In this document: in pieces, positions 41,748 to 51,006 of the stretch
How positions within the stretch are numbered: the first letter of the stretch is position 1
How the letters are laid out: every line of letters begins with the position of its first letter
Assembly: GCA_027587225.1 (NCBI GenBank)
Contig: JAPDDQ010000008.1
Coordinates: 62,001 to 126,000 of the forward strand
DNA from: Solirubrobacter taibaiensis
GTDB lineage: Bacteria; Actinomycetota; Thermoleophilia; Solirubrobacterales; Solirubrobacteraceae
Reading direction: 5' to 3'
Length of the DNA: 64,000 nucleotides
Notes under the pieces: model-generated
Database searches by the model: none
What the model was told of the DNA's origin: nothing
The model's input: the letters and a program-made list of their open reading frames with translations, nothing else
Translations under genes and position numbers: made by a program

Positions 41748-43646
41748 CTAGACGAGCGTGAACTCGGCGACGAGCCGCTCGAGCGCCTGCGCGGACTCCG
41801 CCAGCTCCTGGGCGGAGGCGGCGATCTCCTGCGTGGACGCCGAGGTCTGCTCGGTCGAGGCCGAGACCTCCTCGGCCGACGCCGAGGACTGCTCGGCGAC
41901 GCCGGCGACCTCGCCGATCTCGTCGTGCATCCGGGCGGCGCTGCCCGCGATCCGTTGAGCGGCACCCGCGATCTGCTCGATGCGCGCGCTCATGTCCTCG
42001 ACGGACTCGCCGATGCGTTCGAACGCTTCCCGCGTCTGTGCCACCGTGGCGACGCCGTCCTCCGTGCGCCGGGCGCCGGCCTCGACGACCGTGACGGCGT
42101 TCAGCGTGTCGCCCTGGATCTGCCCGATCAGCCCGGAGATCGATGCCGCCGCGTCCTGCGACTCCTCGGCGAGCTTGCGGACCTCGTCGGCCACGACGGC
42201 GAAGCCGCGGCCCTGTTCGCCGGCACGCGCGGCCTCGATCGCGGCGTTGAGGGCGAGCAGGTTGGTCTGCTCGGCGATGCCGGTGATGGTCTCGACGATG
42301 CCGCCGATCTGCTCGGACTTGGCAGCGAGGTCGCGGATCGCGCCCGCCACCATGCTCGACGAGTCACGCACCGACTGCATCGCGTCGCTCGCGGACTGAG
42401 CGGCGTCGACGCCATGCTGCGCCAGCTCGCGCGCCTGCGCGGCCACCTGGCTCGTCTGGCTCGCGGTGTCGGCTGACTCCGTGACGGCGACGGAGACGTG
42501 CTCGGCCGCATTGCGCGCCGACTCGACCACGCGCACCTGGCGCTCGGCGCCCTGGGCGACGTCGCTGACGGCCGACGCGATCTCGTCCACGGCACGCCCG
42601 GCTTCCTGCGAGCTCGTGGCCATCTGCACCGACGAGGCCGACAGCGCGGTCGCGGTGGTCGAGACCTTGCCGACCAGCGTGCGCAGGTTGGCGACCATCG
42701 TGACGAACGCGTTGCCGAGCGCATCACGCTCGGACTGGGGCTCGATGGTGATCGTCAGGTCCCCACGCGCGATCCGCTGGGCGTCGCGGGTCATGTCCTG
42801 CAGGTAGGCGATCGTCCGCTGCATCGCAGCGCCCATGACGGCGATCTCGTCCCGGCCGCGAACGTCCACATGCTGCTCGACGTCACCGCCCGCGATCGCA
42901 TCGGCGGCGGCGACCATGGGCTGCACACGACGCGCGATGCGCCGGACGAGCCAGGCCAATCCGGCCAGGACGGCGAGCAGCAGACCGAAGAGGACGATCA
43001 GCAGCGTGATCGCGCGTCCGGCCCCATGTTCCGCGCTGGCCACCTCGGCCGAGAGTCGCGCGTCCATCGCGCGCTGGAACTTGGCGATCGGCTGCTTGAT
43101 CACTGCCACCTCGGCGTCGTACTCGCCGTCGAACATGATGCGCTGCGCCGTTGCCATCTTCTGATCGGCCGTCATCGCCTGGTCGGCGGCGCTGGGCTTC
43201 CAATCAGCGATCGAGGCCGCCATCTCGCTCACCGGAACGGCAAGCGCGTCATTGACCAGCCGCATCGCGCGAGTCTCCGTCGCGACCAGGCCGTCGGAGT
43301 TCTTCTTCGCCAGCGCGATCAGGTCGATCTCGTTGGCCGGCGCGCCGAGCGCCTTGAGCCGAGCGAGCACGTGCTCGCCCGTCTTCGTCTTCTCGATCGC
43401 GTTCCAGTACAGCTGCTCATGCTTGCGATCGCCGGTCACGACGAACTTGCGCGCCTCGTTCGTCAGCAGATCCGACTCGTCCGCAAGGGCGATGCCGAGC
43501 TTGCGATGCTCAGCTTGGCGCTCGAAGGCGACTCGTTCGTTGTCCATCGCTCGCTTGGTGAGCACAACACCGCCGGCGAGCAGTACGCCCGTCACGATCG
43601 ACGCGACGAGCACCAGCACGGAGAGCGTCCGTAGGGTGACTTTCAT
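41748..43646 (-). CDS. Methyl-accepting chemotaxis protein
   Basis: 632 residues. N-terminal membrane span ([20 protein letters not shown]), a helical periplasmic sensor (about 35-205) rich in heptads, and a second span ([20 protein letters not shown]). Then HAMP ([20 protein letters not shown]) and a long signalling coiled coil whose hairpin tip is [20 protein letters not shown]. No CheA, CheW or flagellar genes lie nearby, so it feeds a chemosensory array encoded elsewhere. It stands alone between a terminator and a 514-base intergenic stretch. Confidence 0.93.
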   Translation of the reverse strand: MKVTLRTLSVLVLVASIVTGVLLAGGVVLTKRAMDNERVAFERQAEHRKLGIALADESDLLTNEARKFVVTGDRKHEQLYWNAIEKTKTGEHVLARLKALGAPANEIDLIALAKKNSDGLVATETRAMRLVNDALAVPVSEMAASIADWKPSAADQAMTADQKMATAQRIMFDGEYDAEVAVIKQPIAKFQRAMDARLSAEVASAEHGAGRAITLLIVLFGLLLAVLAGLAWLVRRIARRVQPMVAAADAIAGGDVEQHVDVRGRDEIAVMGAAMQRTIAYLQDMTRDAQRIARGDLTITIEPQSERDALGNAFVTMVANLRTLVGKVSTTATALSASSVQMATSSQEAGRAVDEIASAVSDVAQGAERQVRVVESARNAAEHVSVAVTESADTASQTSQVAAQARELAQHGVDAAQSASDAMQSVRDSSSMVAGAIRDLAAKSEQIGGIVETITGIAEQTNLLALNAAIEAARAGEQGRGFAVVADEVRKLAEESQDAAASISGLIGQIQGDTLNAVTVVEAGARRTEDGVATVAQTREAFERIGESVEDMSARIEQIAGAAQRIAGSAARMHDEIGEVAGVAEQSSASAEEVSASTEQTSASTQEIAASAQELAESAQALERLVAEFTLV

Positions 43647-44160
43647 TTGGAGTCCGTTGTTCGGGAGGGAACGCCCGGACGAGCCCGTCCTGGCGTGATG
43701 TGCCCAGTGATCGGCGGGAGGTCGTCGCGCCTCTACCGTTTCGGTGAGGTTTTATCGCGCGCTGAAGTCCCACAACGCACCGATCGGTGGCGCGAGGGCG
43801 CATCCCTCGCGTCTGGGATCAGACTTCCCGGGTTTCAGTGCCCTGCCCATTTAGTAGAAACCAGCCTGGGAAGGCATCGCCGGTGCGGTCGAGCTCCTCG
43901 GCATCACTTGCTGACTTCTGAATCGACTCACTTCGAGCGTTCGGGAGTACGCCGTGTCTTTCCCCACATCTCTGCGCTTTCGCAGGCCTGACAACAGCTT
44001 CCAGCTCCGGCGCATCTGGGCTCGGGTCAGAACCCGATCGGCTCCGTTCGAGCCGCCGGAAGAGGCGCCGAGTCGCCGCCCCACCGGCTGGTCGAACTGA
44101 CCCCCTGCGCGGGAAGCTCGCAGAGTCGTCGTCGCCTGGGCGGGGTAGGTCGGCTCGACC
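43647..44160. other. Gene-free divergent region between chemoreceptor and PP2C phosphatase
   Basis: No convincing gene. It contains the perfect 12-base palindrome CACCGATCGGTG (43778-43789), a GTCTG-GGAT-CAGAC hairpin (43811-43824) and AT-rich patches near 43748 and 43850, so both divergent promoters probably lie here. The palindrome is a candidate operator. Confidence 0.4.
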
Positions 44161-46353
44161 ATGACTGACGCCGGCTCGATTCCCGCCTTGGCGCTGTTGG
44201 ACGCGATGTTCGCCAACGAGGCGGTCGGCCTGGTCGTCTGGGATCGCGAGCTGCGCTTCCGCCGGGTGAACGAGCGTCTGGCGGCGATGAACGGTGTGCC
44301 GCTTCACGCCCACGTCGGCCGCCGCCCCAGCGAGGTGTTGCCGGAGCTCGGTGAACGTCTGGAGGCGTTGCTCGGTCGCGTTCTCGCGACGGGCGAAGGG
44401 CTGCACGACGTCGAGTTGTCCGGGGAGACTCCCGCCGCCGTCGGCGTCCGGCGCCACTGGCTGGCGCAGTACTTCCCGGTGCGCAACGGCGGAGGCGAGA
44501 TCGCCGGGGTCGGCGGGCTGGTCGTCGAGATCACCGCGGAACGCCACGCGAAGGACCGAGCCGACTCGGCGATGGAGCGCACCGCGTTCATGGACGCCGA
44601 GTTGCAGGCGCTGTACGCGGCCCTGCCGGTGGGCGTGGCCTTCATGAGCCCTGATCTTCGCTACCAACGTGTCAACGACACGCTCGCGCGGCTCAACGGG
44701 CTGCCGGTGAGCGCACATGTCGGTGCGTCGCTCGAGGATGTCGTGGGGCAGTACGCGCCCATGTTGCGGGCCCAGCTGGAGCGCGTGGTGAGCACCCGCG
44801 AGCCGCTGGAGATGGAGCTCGACGTCGCGTTGCCGCACGACTCCGGGGACCGGCGCGCCCTGGAGGCGACGTTCTTCCCGGTCGCCGACCGCGATGAGCG
44901 GCTGCTCGGCATCGGGAGTGTCGTCCGCGACGTGACGGCGCGGCGACGGCTCGAGCTCGAGCAGTCCGAGCTGCTGCGCGAAGCGCTGTTCGCCCGCGCG
45001 GCCGCGGAGGCCGCCGGCGTGCGGACCGACGACGCGCGCGAAGAGGCCGAGCGCACCGGTGCGGCGGCGGAGCGTGGCCGCGCGCGCATCGCGTTGCTCG
45101 CGGGGGCCGGCCGGCGCATGGCGGAGTCCATGGAGTGGGGCCCGACGTTGCAGGCGGTGGTCCGCAGCGTCGTGCCGGAGATCGCCGACTGGGCGTCGCT
45201 GACCGTCGTCGAGCGCAGCGGCCGGCTCCGCGTTCACGCGATCGCCCACAGCGACCCTGAACGTGAGCGGCTCGCCTGGGAGCTCGCCGAGCGCTACCCG
45301 GAGGCTCCGGACGCGCCGAGCGGCGCGGGCCACGTGATCCGGACCGGTGAGCTGGAGGTGATGACCGACATCTCGGTGGACACGCTCCGCGCGGCCGCGC
45401 GCGACAGCGACCACCTGCGCCTGATGGAGAACCTCAACCCCGCGCACGTCGTCATCGCTCCGCTGACCGGACCGCAGAGCGTGCTCGGAGCCCTGACGTT
45501 CGTCCTCGGCGACTCCGGGCGGCGCTTCGAGGACGAGGATCTGCAGCTGATCCGGAGCTTGGCGACGCGGGCGACGCTGCACATCGAGAACGCCCGCCTG
45601 TACACGGAGCGATCGGCCATCGCGGAGACGCTGCAGGCCAGCCTGCAGCCGCGCGCATTGCCGGAGATCCCAGGGGTCGACCTCGCGGCGCACTACCAGC
45701 CGGCGGGGGATCAGAACACCGTGGGCGGCGACTTCTACGACGTCTTCCGCGCGGGGGAAGAGCGCTGGACCGCCGTCGTCGGCGACGTCTCGGGCAAAGG
45801 CGCCCCCGCGGCCGCGCTCACGGCGCTCGCGCGCTACACGCTGCGCGTGTCCGCACGCACGCACGACGATCCCGCCGACAACCTCGAGGTCCTCAACTCG
45901 ATCTTCCACGACGACACGGACGCCGGGGACTTCTGCACCGTGCTCTTCGCGTGCGTACGCCCTGGCCCGGCCGGGCTCGACGTGCGTCTCGCCAACGGCG
46001 GGCACCTGCCGCCGCTACTGCTGCGTCCCGACAGATCGATCACGAGCATCGACGGCGGCCGCGGGCCGATCGTCGGCGCTTTCCCGGACGCCCACTACGG
46101 TCAAGCGCAGCTGACGCTGCAGCCCGGCGAGCTGCTCCTGCTCTACACCGACGGCGTGACCGAGGTCAGCACGACCGATCTCGCCCTCGGCGAGCGCGAG
46201 CTGCGATCGACGCTCGCCGGCCTCGTGGACGCGTCGGCGGCGGACGTCGTCGACGCGGTGGCCCGCAGAGCCGTCGAGCTCCAGGATCGCGCCCCGCGCG
46301 ACGACATCGCCCTCCTCGCGATCCGGAGCCGGCCCGCTACGGTGGCAGCGTGA
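44161..46353 (+). CDS. PAS-PAS-GAF-PP2C (SpoIIE-type) serine phosphatase
   Basis: 730 residues. Two PAS domains (about 10-130, with LVVWDRELRFRRVNERLAAM, and about 137-265). A helical linker rich in Ala/Glu/Arg (about 265-310), probably a coiled coil. A GAF domain (about 315-470) ends near FEDEDLQLIRSLATRATLHI. A PP2C/SpoIIE domain (about 500-725) carries the metal-binding DFYDVF and GDVSGKGAPAA, NGGHLPPLLL and YTDGVTE. Such proteins dephosphorylate anti-sigma-factor antagonists in partner-switching cascades; the STAS protein at 41423 lacks the needed Ser, so its target is probably elsewhere. The 46350 gene is coupled to it by GTGA. Confidence 0.92.
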   Translation: MTDAGSIPALALLDAMFANEAVGLVVWDRELRFRRVNERLAAMNGVPLHAHVGRRPSEVLPELGERLEALLGRVLATGEGLHDVELSGETPAAVGVRRHWLAQYFPVRNGGGEIAGVGGLVVEITAERHAKDRADSAMERTAFMDAELQALYAALPVGVAFMSPDLRYQRVNDTLARLNGLPVSAHVGASLEDVVGQYAPMLRAQLERVVSTREPLEMELDVALPHDSGDRRALEATFFPVADRDERLLGIGSVVRDVTARRRLELEQSELLREALFARAAAEAAGVRTDDAREEAERTGAAAERGRARIALLAGAGRRMAESMEWGPTLQAVVRSVVPEIADWASLTVVERSGRLRVHAIAHSDPERERLAWELAERYPEAPDAPSGAGHVIRTGELEVMTDISVDTLRAAARDSDHLRLMENLNPAHVVIAPLTGPQSVLGALTFVLGDSGRRFEDEDLQLIRSLATRATLHIENARLYTERSAIAETLQASLQPRALPEIPGVDLAAHYQPAGDQNTVGGDFYDVFRAGEERWTAVVGDVSGKGAPAAALTALARYTLRVSARTHDDPADNLEVLNSIFHDDTDAGDFCTVLFACVRPGPAGLDVRLANGGHLPPLLLRPDRSITSIDGGRGPIVGAFPDAHYGQAQLTLQPGELLLLYTDGVTEVSTTDLALGERELRSTLAGLVDASAADVVDAVARRAVELQDRAPRDDIALLAIRSRPATVAA

Positions 46354-46718
46354 GTCTGGAATGGCGTCAGCAGCGCATCGCCAAGAACGAGACGAGCTTC
46401 CGCGATATCAACGAACGCCTGGAGAGTGGGTTGCGCCAGGCCCGGCACAACCCGGAGCGGCTCGAGTTCATCTGCGAGTGCGGCGACCGCGAATGCGAGT
46501 CGTCCGTCCCGCTGAGCTTCGAGGAATACGAGGTGGTGCGTGAGGACTCCCGGCGGTTCCTGATCGTTCCCGGGCACGTCTTCCCCGAGACTGAGCACGT
46601 CGTCGCGAGCAACGAGCGCTACGAGGTCGTCGAGAAGTTCGGCGAAGCGGTGGACGTCGCCGACGCGTCCGACCGTCGCAGCGCCGACGGGCGTCGCAGC
46701 GACTCGGCCACGCCCTGA
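46350..46718 (+). CDS. Small cysteine-motif protein (CECGDREC) of unknown function
   Basis: 122 residues from a GTG that overlaps the phosphatase stop. The core reads NPERLEFICECGDRECESSV followed by PLSFEEYEVVREDSRRFLIV and PGHVFPETEHVV. The four-residue-spaced cysteines (CxCxxxxC) look like a metal or redox site. I have seen this pattern, (F)xCECGxxxC...YExVR...F.V.PGH, in other actinobacterial small proteins without an assigned function. The C-terminus is disordered (ASDRRSADGRRSDSATP). Coupling to a PP2C gene suggests a part in that signalling path. Confidence 0.7.
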   Translation: MSLEWRQQRIAKNETSFRDINERLESGLRQARHNPERLEFICECGDRECESSVPLSFEEYEVVREDSRRFLIVPGHVFPETEHVVASNERYEVVEKFGEAVDVADASDRRSADGRRSDSATP

Positions 46719-46719
46719 T

Positions 46720-46926
46720 TCACGCTTCGCCGAGCGCGTCGAGCCGCTCGGCCAGGACGACCGCGTAGTCGAGGATCGCGGCGTTGGCCTCCTGACACGC
46801 CCTCAGCTCGTCGACCGCTGCGACCAACGCTTTCGTGGCGTGCAGGTTCATGTGGGCAGCTTCGAGTATCGACTCCGAGATCCCCGCCGGCGAGAGCGGG
46901 TCGCGAGGCGAAGGACCGGGCGTCAT
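46720..46926 (-). CDS. Small helical protein, hypothetical (68 aa)
   Basis: An ATG at 46926 gives 68 residues with a Pro-rich start (TPGPSPRDPLSPAGISES) and an amphipathic helical remainder (HATKALVAAVDELRACQEAN, then ILDYAVVLAERLDALGEA), with GC-rich third codon positions. It ends one base from the convergent stop at 46718. No family recognised; it could be spurious, but helical periodicity and codon bias favour a real small protein. Confidence 0.45.
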   Translation of the reverse strand: MTPGPSPRDPLSPAGISESILEAAHMNLHATKALVAAVDELRACQEANAAILDYAVVLAERLDALGEA

Positions 46927-47059
46927 GGCGACGCGACGTCGCCGCTGCCCGCAGGGCTGGGAGTGCATGACCCTGCCCTATCCCGATGGGCCCGTGCGTA
47001 CTGATTGCGGTCCGTCATATGACAGCTCAGAGCATCCAGCGCGCACCGTGGCCGCGGGA

Positions 47060-47662
47060 CTAGCCCAGGTTCCAGATCCCGCCGGCCTCGGTGGGAACCG
47101 TCTCGAGCGCGAGTTGGAAGCGCGTCGGTGACTCGGATCCGGAGGTCGGGAAGAGCAGGCAGCCTGTGGTCTTGGCGCCCACCGGGATGGACACCGACGG
47201 GAGGTCCAAGGTGTTCGAGCACGGTGCGTTCGCGCCCTTGGCGACCGGCTTCGTCGTGCCGTCGCCGTAGGTCACGGCGGCCTGCGTGAACTCGCCGTCG
47301 TAGTTGGTGATGCCGGTGCTCTCGAGCTCGAGCTGGACGGCCTGGTGGTCGTCGACCTGTTCGACGCCGGTAACGGTGACGCGCAGGCGCACGCCGATGT
47401 TGGTGCCGGTGAGGGTGATCGTCTCGCCCAGGCCGGCTTCGGCGGGCGTCGGCGGCTGGTGGTACTCGGACTCGACGTCCTCGATGCTGCCCTCTTCGGC
47501 TTCTGGGTGCGCTTCGCCGTCGCCGTAGTAGTCCTTGACCCCCTGCGAATAGCCGCCTTCCTCGGCAGCGGGGGTCGCCGTGGGGGTCGCCTTGGGCGAC
47601 TCCTGCCCGCCGCATCCTGCGACGGCCAGCACGGCGAAGAGCACGAACATCAACTTGCGCAT
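47060..47662 (-). CDS. Secreted lipoprotein with DUF4352-like domain
   Basis: 200 residues from the ATG at 47662. The lipobox VAGCGG (Cys at about 18) follows a hydrophobic leader (LMFVLFAVLA), so it is a membrane-anchored lipoprotein. A Thr/Pro/Glu linker precedes an Ig-like beta domain (about 85-190: LGETITLTGTNIGVRLRVTV, DDHQAVQLELESTGI, GCLLFPT) of the DUF4352/TRF2-like type, with two cysteines (APCSN, GCLLF) that may form a disulfide. Function unknown; such proteins often bind partners at the cell surface. Confidence 0.75.
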   Translation of the reverse strand: MRKLMFVLFAVLAVAGCGGQESPKATPTATPAAEEGGYSQGVKDYYGDGEAHPEAEEGSIEDVESEYHQPPTPAEAGLGETITLTGTNIGVRLRVTVTGVEQVDDHQAVQLELESTGITNYDGEFTQAAVTYGDGTTKPVAKGANAPCSNTLDLPSVSIPVGAKTTGCLLFPTSGSESPTRFQLALETVPTEAGGIWNLG

Positions 47663-47679
47663 CAAATCTCCAGATAGCA

Positions 47680-47709
47680 CGAGGGGCGCCGGAGAACCGG
47701 CGCCCCTCG
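47680..47709. terminator. Hairpin terminator after the xylose-isomerase-like gene
   Basis: CGAGGGGCGCCGG (47680-47692) pairs perfectly with CCGGCGCCCCTCG (47697-47709), a 13-base stem with an AGAA loop. It lies between the stop at 47727 and the start of the lipoprotein gene at 47662, both on the minus strand. Confidence 0.75.
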
Positions 47710-47726
47710 TTTGGACCCCTAGCTGA

Positions 47727-49928
47727 TTACGGCGTGGTGGTGCTCAGCGTGAACGTGAGCGTCTTGCTGTAGTTGCCCGCGCGCAGCTGGTCGGTGGCGC
47801 CGATCGCCTGGCGGAAGCCAAGCGTGACGGGCTCGGCACCGAACGTCGGCGCCGAGTACGTGAGCACCGGCGTCCCCGCGCTCGTCACCGGCGCGTAGGC
47901 CGGGTTGGTCTGCGCGGCGGTGGCCGCGCGGACCGTCAGCGGCGAGGCCAGAGCGAACGCGCCGTTGACGAGCTTGCCCGGGTTGACGGTGTCGGCATCC
48001 GACACCGACAGCGTCGCGTCGCCGGCGGTGCTGGCCACGGTCGCCGAGCCGGCCGCGTCGTACGTGCGAGCGACGGCCGGGACGAACGCGCCGAAGCTCG
48101 GCGTGCTGCCCAGGGTCAGCGACAGCACCGAGGCGACGGTGCCGCCGACGCTGCCGATCGAGCTGTTGGTGCTCAGGCCGGACAGCGCGATCGACTCGGT
48201 CGCTGTGTCCGAGCCGGACGTGACCTGCAGCCGCGCGACGGACTGGGTGCCCGAGCGCGTGGGCTTGAAGCCGACGTTGACGGTGCAGGTGCCACGCGGG
48301 GTGGCGTAGGCCGTCTCGTCAGCGGCGGTGGCCGGGTCGTCGGCCACGAGCGTGGAAGCGGCCAGCGGGCCGCCGCCCCCGGCGGTGGTGCAGTTCTGGC
48401 TCACGATCGAGAAATCGTTGGCCGCGCCGACGTCGAGCGCGTCGGCCTGGATGGCCAGCGCGGTGATGGTGAGCGGCGCGTCGCCGGTGTTCTGCAGCAC
48501 GACCGGGACGACGTTGTCGGCAGCCGCGGTGCCGGCCGCGACCGACGGGAACGTCGCCGGCTTGCCGAGCACGGTGCCCACGGCGCGGCCGTTGATGCCG
48601 CGCACGTTGATGAAGCTGTCGTTGGCGTTGTTGGGGTTACCACCGTCATGCTCGTGGTGGTAGTACTGCACGCGACCCGCCGCGGCGGCGAAGATCGGGT
48701 TGAAGTTCAGCCCGTCGTAGGCCGTGCGGTCGGCCGGCACCGCGAAGCCGTTGGTGCGCGGGCTGGCGTTGGCGCAGGCCGGTTCGCCGGTCGAGCCGCA
48801 GGCGAGCGGCGTCGACGGGATGTTCGACCCCGTGGCGTTCGGCGTCGGCGCGATGTTGGCGCCGTCCTTGATGTGCAGCAGGCGGACCTTGGTCGGGAAC
48901 TGGTTGATCAGCCCCGCGACGGCCGTGCCGGTCACGTCGTCGTACGCGTCCGAGGCCCAGAAGGCGTCGATCTCAGCCGCGGCGTAGCGGGCGTCGATGC
49001 GCTCCATGTAGATCTGCCACGCGGTCTTCAGGACGCCGTTGTCGACGTAGCGCGTGCGGAACTCCTGCTGATGGTTGTGGATGTAGACGCGACCGACGCC
49101 GTTCTCGACCGCGTACTTGCCGAGCCGGTTGGCGGTCTCGGCGGTCGCGATCACGTTCGCGTAGCTGCCGATGCCCGGGGCGGGGGTGCCGCCGGAGCCG
49201 AGGTAGTCGGCGCCGAGGATCTTGCCCGCGGCGACCGTGTCGGCCCAGCCGTTCTCGCTCACGGAGCCGTGCTGGCCGCCGGCGTGGATGCCGTACTTGT
49301 CCAGCAGCGCGCGATACTCCTCGAGGCCGCGCTTGTTGAAGTAGCTGGCCGCGACGCCGGCCGCGTGGGCCTTGGTCAGCGGGGCCGTGAGCGTCACGTT
49401 CGGCTCGGGCGACGCCGGCGCGGGCGTGATGATCGACGCGATCGTCACCGACTCCAGGCCGGTGCCGGTGTTCACGCGCAGCGTGTCGCCGGGCAGGTAG
49501 TTGGCCGTGGCGGCCAGACGGATCGCCGTGGCGCCTGCTGCGGCCGCCTGGTTGAGCGTCGTGTTGACGGTGGTGGCGGGGAAGCCGGTGTGTCCGAAGA
49601 GCTCGATGTTGGTCACGCCGCGGCGCTGGAACATCCGGAACAGACCCTCGAGGCGCTCGCGGGCGCAGACCGCCTGGCTCGGCGTGTTCGTGGCCTGGCA
49701 CCCAGCGGAGACGCCGGTGATCGAGCTGGCCGCGGCCGCGTTGCCACCGTTGCTGATGTAGCCGCCGTAGTTGAACATCTGCGTGCCGATTTGGCCCGTC
49801 GGAATACCGTCACCGGTTCGCTGGCGCCCCTCCGACTGCGCCTGCGCGACACCTGACCCTGCCAGTACCGCGACACCCGTCACGGCCACCGCGGCGCACA
49901 TACGTGTGCGCCGAGAGATTCCCTTCAT
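47727..49928 (-). CDS. Secreted xylose-isomerase-like TIM-barrel protein with HYDIN-type and shared C-terminal domains
   Basis: 733 residues from the ATG at 49928 (GGAGGAGGAG just upstream); the frame is open further upstream but without coding character. Signal peptide (MCAAVAVTGVAVLAGSGVAQAQ). The AP-endonuclease-2/xylose-isomerase-like barrel (about 42-460) includes GVTNIELFGHTG, DKYGIHAGGQHGSV, GVGRVYIHNHQQEF and RLLHIKDGANI, with likely metal ligands in the HNHQQEF and HIKDG blocks. A beta module is inserted at residues about 116-196. Residues about 490-595 resemble an ASPM/HYDIN-like Ig domain (NVVPVVLQNTGDAPLTITAL). The last 140 residues are the shared STAGDA-type domain. Such secreted barrels are usually sugar isomerases or epimerases; substrate unknown. 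Confidence 0.85.
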   Translation of the reverse strand: MKGISRRTRMCAAVAVTGVAVLAGSGVAQAQSEGRQRTGDGIPTGQIGTQMFNYGGYISNGGNAAAASSITGVSAGCQATNTPSQAVCARERLEGLFRMFQRRGVTNIELFGHTGFPATTVNTTLNQAAAAGATAIRLAATANYLPGDTLRVNTGTGLESVTIASIITPAPASPEPNVTLTAPLTKAHAAGVAASYFNKRGLEEYRALLDKYGIHAGGQHGSVSENGWADTVAAGKILGADYLGSGGTPAPGIGSYANVIATAETANRLGKYAVENGVGRVYIHNHQQEFRTRYVDNGVLKTAWQIYMERIDARYAAAEIDAFWASDAYDDVTGTAVAGLINQFPTKVRLLHIKDGANIAPTPNATGSNIPSTPLACGSTGEPACANASPRTNGFAVPADRTAYDGLNFNPIFAAAAGRVQYYHHEHDGGNPNNANDSFINVRGINGRAVGTVLGKPATFPSVAAGTAAADNVVPVVLQNTGDAPLTITALAIQADALDVGAANDFSIVSQNCTTAGGGGPLAASTLVADDPATAADETAYATPRGTCTVNVGFKPTRSGTQSVARLQVTSGSDTATESIALSGLSTNSSIGSVGGTVASVLSLTLGSTPSFGAFVPAVARTYDAAGSATVASTAGDATLSVSDADTVNPGKLVNGAFALASPLTVRAATAAQTNPAYAPVTSAGTPVLTYSAPTFGAEPVTLGFRQAIGATDQLRAGNYSKTLTFTLSTTTP
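47730..48149 (-). repeat. Shared C-terminal domain, copy 3 (xylose-isomerase-like protein)
   Basis: 140 residues, VGGTVASVLSLTLG to TFTLSTTTP. This is the long form, as in copy 1, with the extra segment AATAAQTNPAYAPVTSAG. Landmarks: SFGAFVP, VASTAGDATLSVSD, KLVNGAFALASPL, FRQAIGATDQLRAGNYSKT. Confidence 0.8.
49341..49583 (-). repeat. Inserted beta module (copy B) within the TIM-barrel protein
   Basis: About 80 residues (116-196) with ATAIRLAATANYLPGDTLRV, ESVTIASI and NVTLTAPLTKAHAAG. It interrupts the barrel between the ELFGHTG strand and the EEYRALLDKYGI helix. It is similar in pattern to copy A at 26395-26620. Confidence 0.5.
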
Positions 49929-50441
49929 GGCACTCCTCCTCCATAGGCGACTTCGACCCTCTCGAAGCCGTGTGATCACGCGCGGGGCGTTGCCTTCAAG
50001 TCGATCGGGGACGACCGACCACGCGCTTTCGGGCGTGGCCGGCGGCCCCGGGTTGCCCGGCGTCCGGGCGGAGAACTGGACCCGGACTCCGTGGGTCACG
50101 GACTCGGACGAGATCCGCGAAGTTGAAATCGATGCTGCGCCCAACGATCCGACCCAGCTCTCTCCTCTAGAAACGCTCTCTCCTCGCCCGACAATGCGTC
50201 GTGCGAACGCCCTCAGGACGTTTCTACCACCGTTCGATGACAGAAGGCAAGGGTTCTTGAACAAAAGTATGGGGACTTATGGATTGTCGCCCTCCCGAAA
50301 GGCGCAATATATGTAAGTGCGCTGGCAAAAGGCGGTATCCAAGATGCCCAGTTTTGCCAACCGCGACGGTAAATCGGCTGCCGCCGAGCCTCATGCCCCT
50401 GCGCGCTTTCACGTTTAAGCAGAAGTCTCCCGCGCCTCTCA
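49929..50441. other. Gene-free upstream region with low-GC patch and inverted repeat
   Basis: 513 bases, no convincing gene. CTTCGA-CCCTC-TCGAAG (49951-49967) lies 22 bases from the start at 49928, within the expected 5' leader. The stretch 50215-50440 is clearly less GC-rich than its surroundings and holds AATATATG near 50307, a probable promoter area. A 73-codon frame starting at 50445 overlaps the PAP2 stop but has atypical codon use and is not called. Confidence 0.4.
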
Positions 50442-51005
50442 TCATTCGCGGGTTCGGGGTCCCGCCAACGCGTGCGCCGTGAGCTGCGCGAGCACGGTGC
50501 CGGCCAAGGCGCCGACGACCACGTCGCCGGGATAGTGCACCCCGGTGTGGACGCGCGAGTACGCGACGAGCGCCGCGAGACCATGCAGCGGAATCCCCGC
50601 CGGCGCGAGGACATGGCCGACCCCCGTGGCAAAGGCGAACGCGGTCGCGGAGTGGCCCGAGGGAAACGACGTCGAGGACGGCATCCGCACGTGGCGCGCG
50701 ACCGGCACCCGTTCGATCTCGCGGCCGGGCCGCGAGCGGCGCCCCAGCGGCTTCATGCCCAGGTTGACGACCGTCGCCGTCACTCCGACGGAGGTGAGAC
50801 CCACGGTCGCGGCGCGTCGCCCTCGACGGCCCCCAGCGGCCAGAGCGGCGGCCGCCACCAGCGACAGGCGGGAGTAGTCGGCGGCGTGCGAGAGCCGCGC
50901 CATCGCTCGGTCCAGCGCCGGCGTCGGCGTCCGCGCGATGGCCGCGTAGAGGGCGACGTCGACCCGCTCGGCGTCCTCGAGCCAGCGCACGGGCCGCGTG
51001 AACAT
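50442..51005 (-). CDS. PAP2-superfamily membrane phosphatase
   Basis: 187 residues from the ATG at 51005, one base after the previous stop. The three PAP2 motifs are present: [12 protein letters not shown] (K-x6-RP), SFPSGHSATA (PSGH) and SRVHTGVHYPGDVVVG (SR-x5-H-x3-D). Several membrane spans. Expected reaction: dephosphorylation of phosphatidate or isoprenyl diphosphates at the membrane. A lipid kinase of the DAGK type lies divergently 540 bases away, so the two may run opposing reactions. Confidence 0.88.
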   Translation of the reverse strand: MFTRPVRWLEDAERVDVALYAAIARTPTPALDRAMARLSHAADYSRLSLVAAAALAAGGRRGRRAATVGLTSVGVTATVVNLGMKPLGRRSRPGREIERVPVARHVRMPSSTSFPSGHSATAFAFATGVGHVLAPAGIPLHGLAALVAYSRVHTGVHYPGDVVVGALAGTVLAQLTAHALAGPRTRE

Positions 51006-51006
51006 C

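Noticed and set aside
43819..46005. 728-codon open frame antisense to the PP2C phosphatase
   Set aside because: The product is a charged low-complexity sequence; the sense gene has PAS, GAF and PP2C motifs.
41423..46353. STAS protein and PP2C phosphatase as a partner-switching pair
   Set aside because: The STAS protein lacks the phosphorylatable Ser, the genes are 2.5 kb apart on either side of a chemoreceptor, and no anti-sigma kinase is nearby.
50224..50445. 73-codon frame overlapping the PAP2 stop (ATGA)
   Set aside because: The overlap geometry is attractive, but the frame lies in the low-GC patch, has codon use unlike the neighbours and shows no domain or signal.
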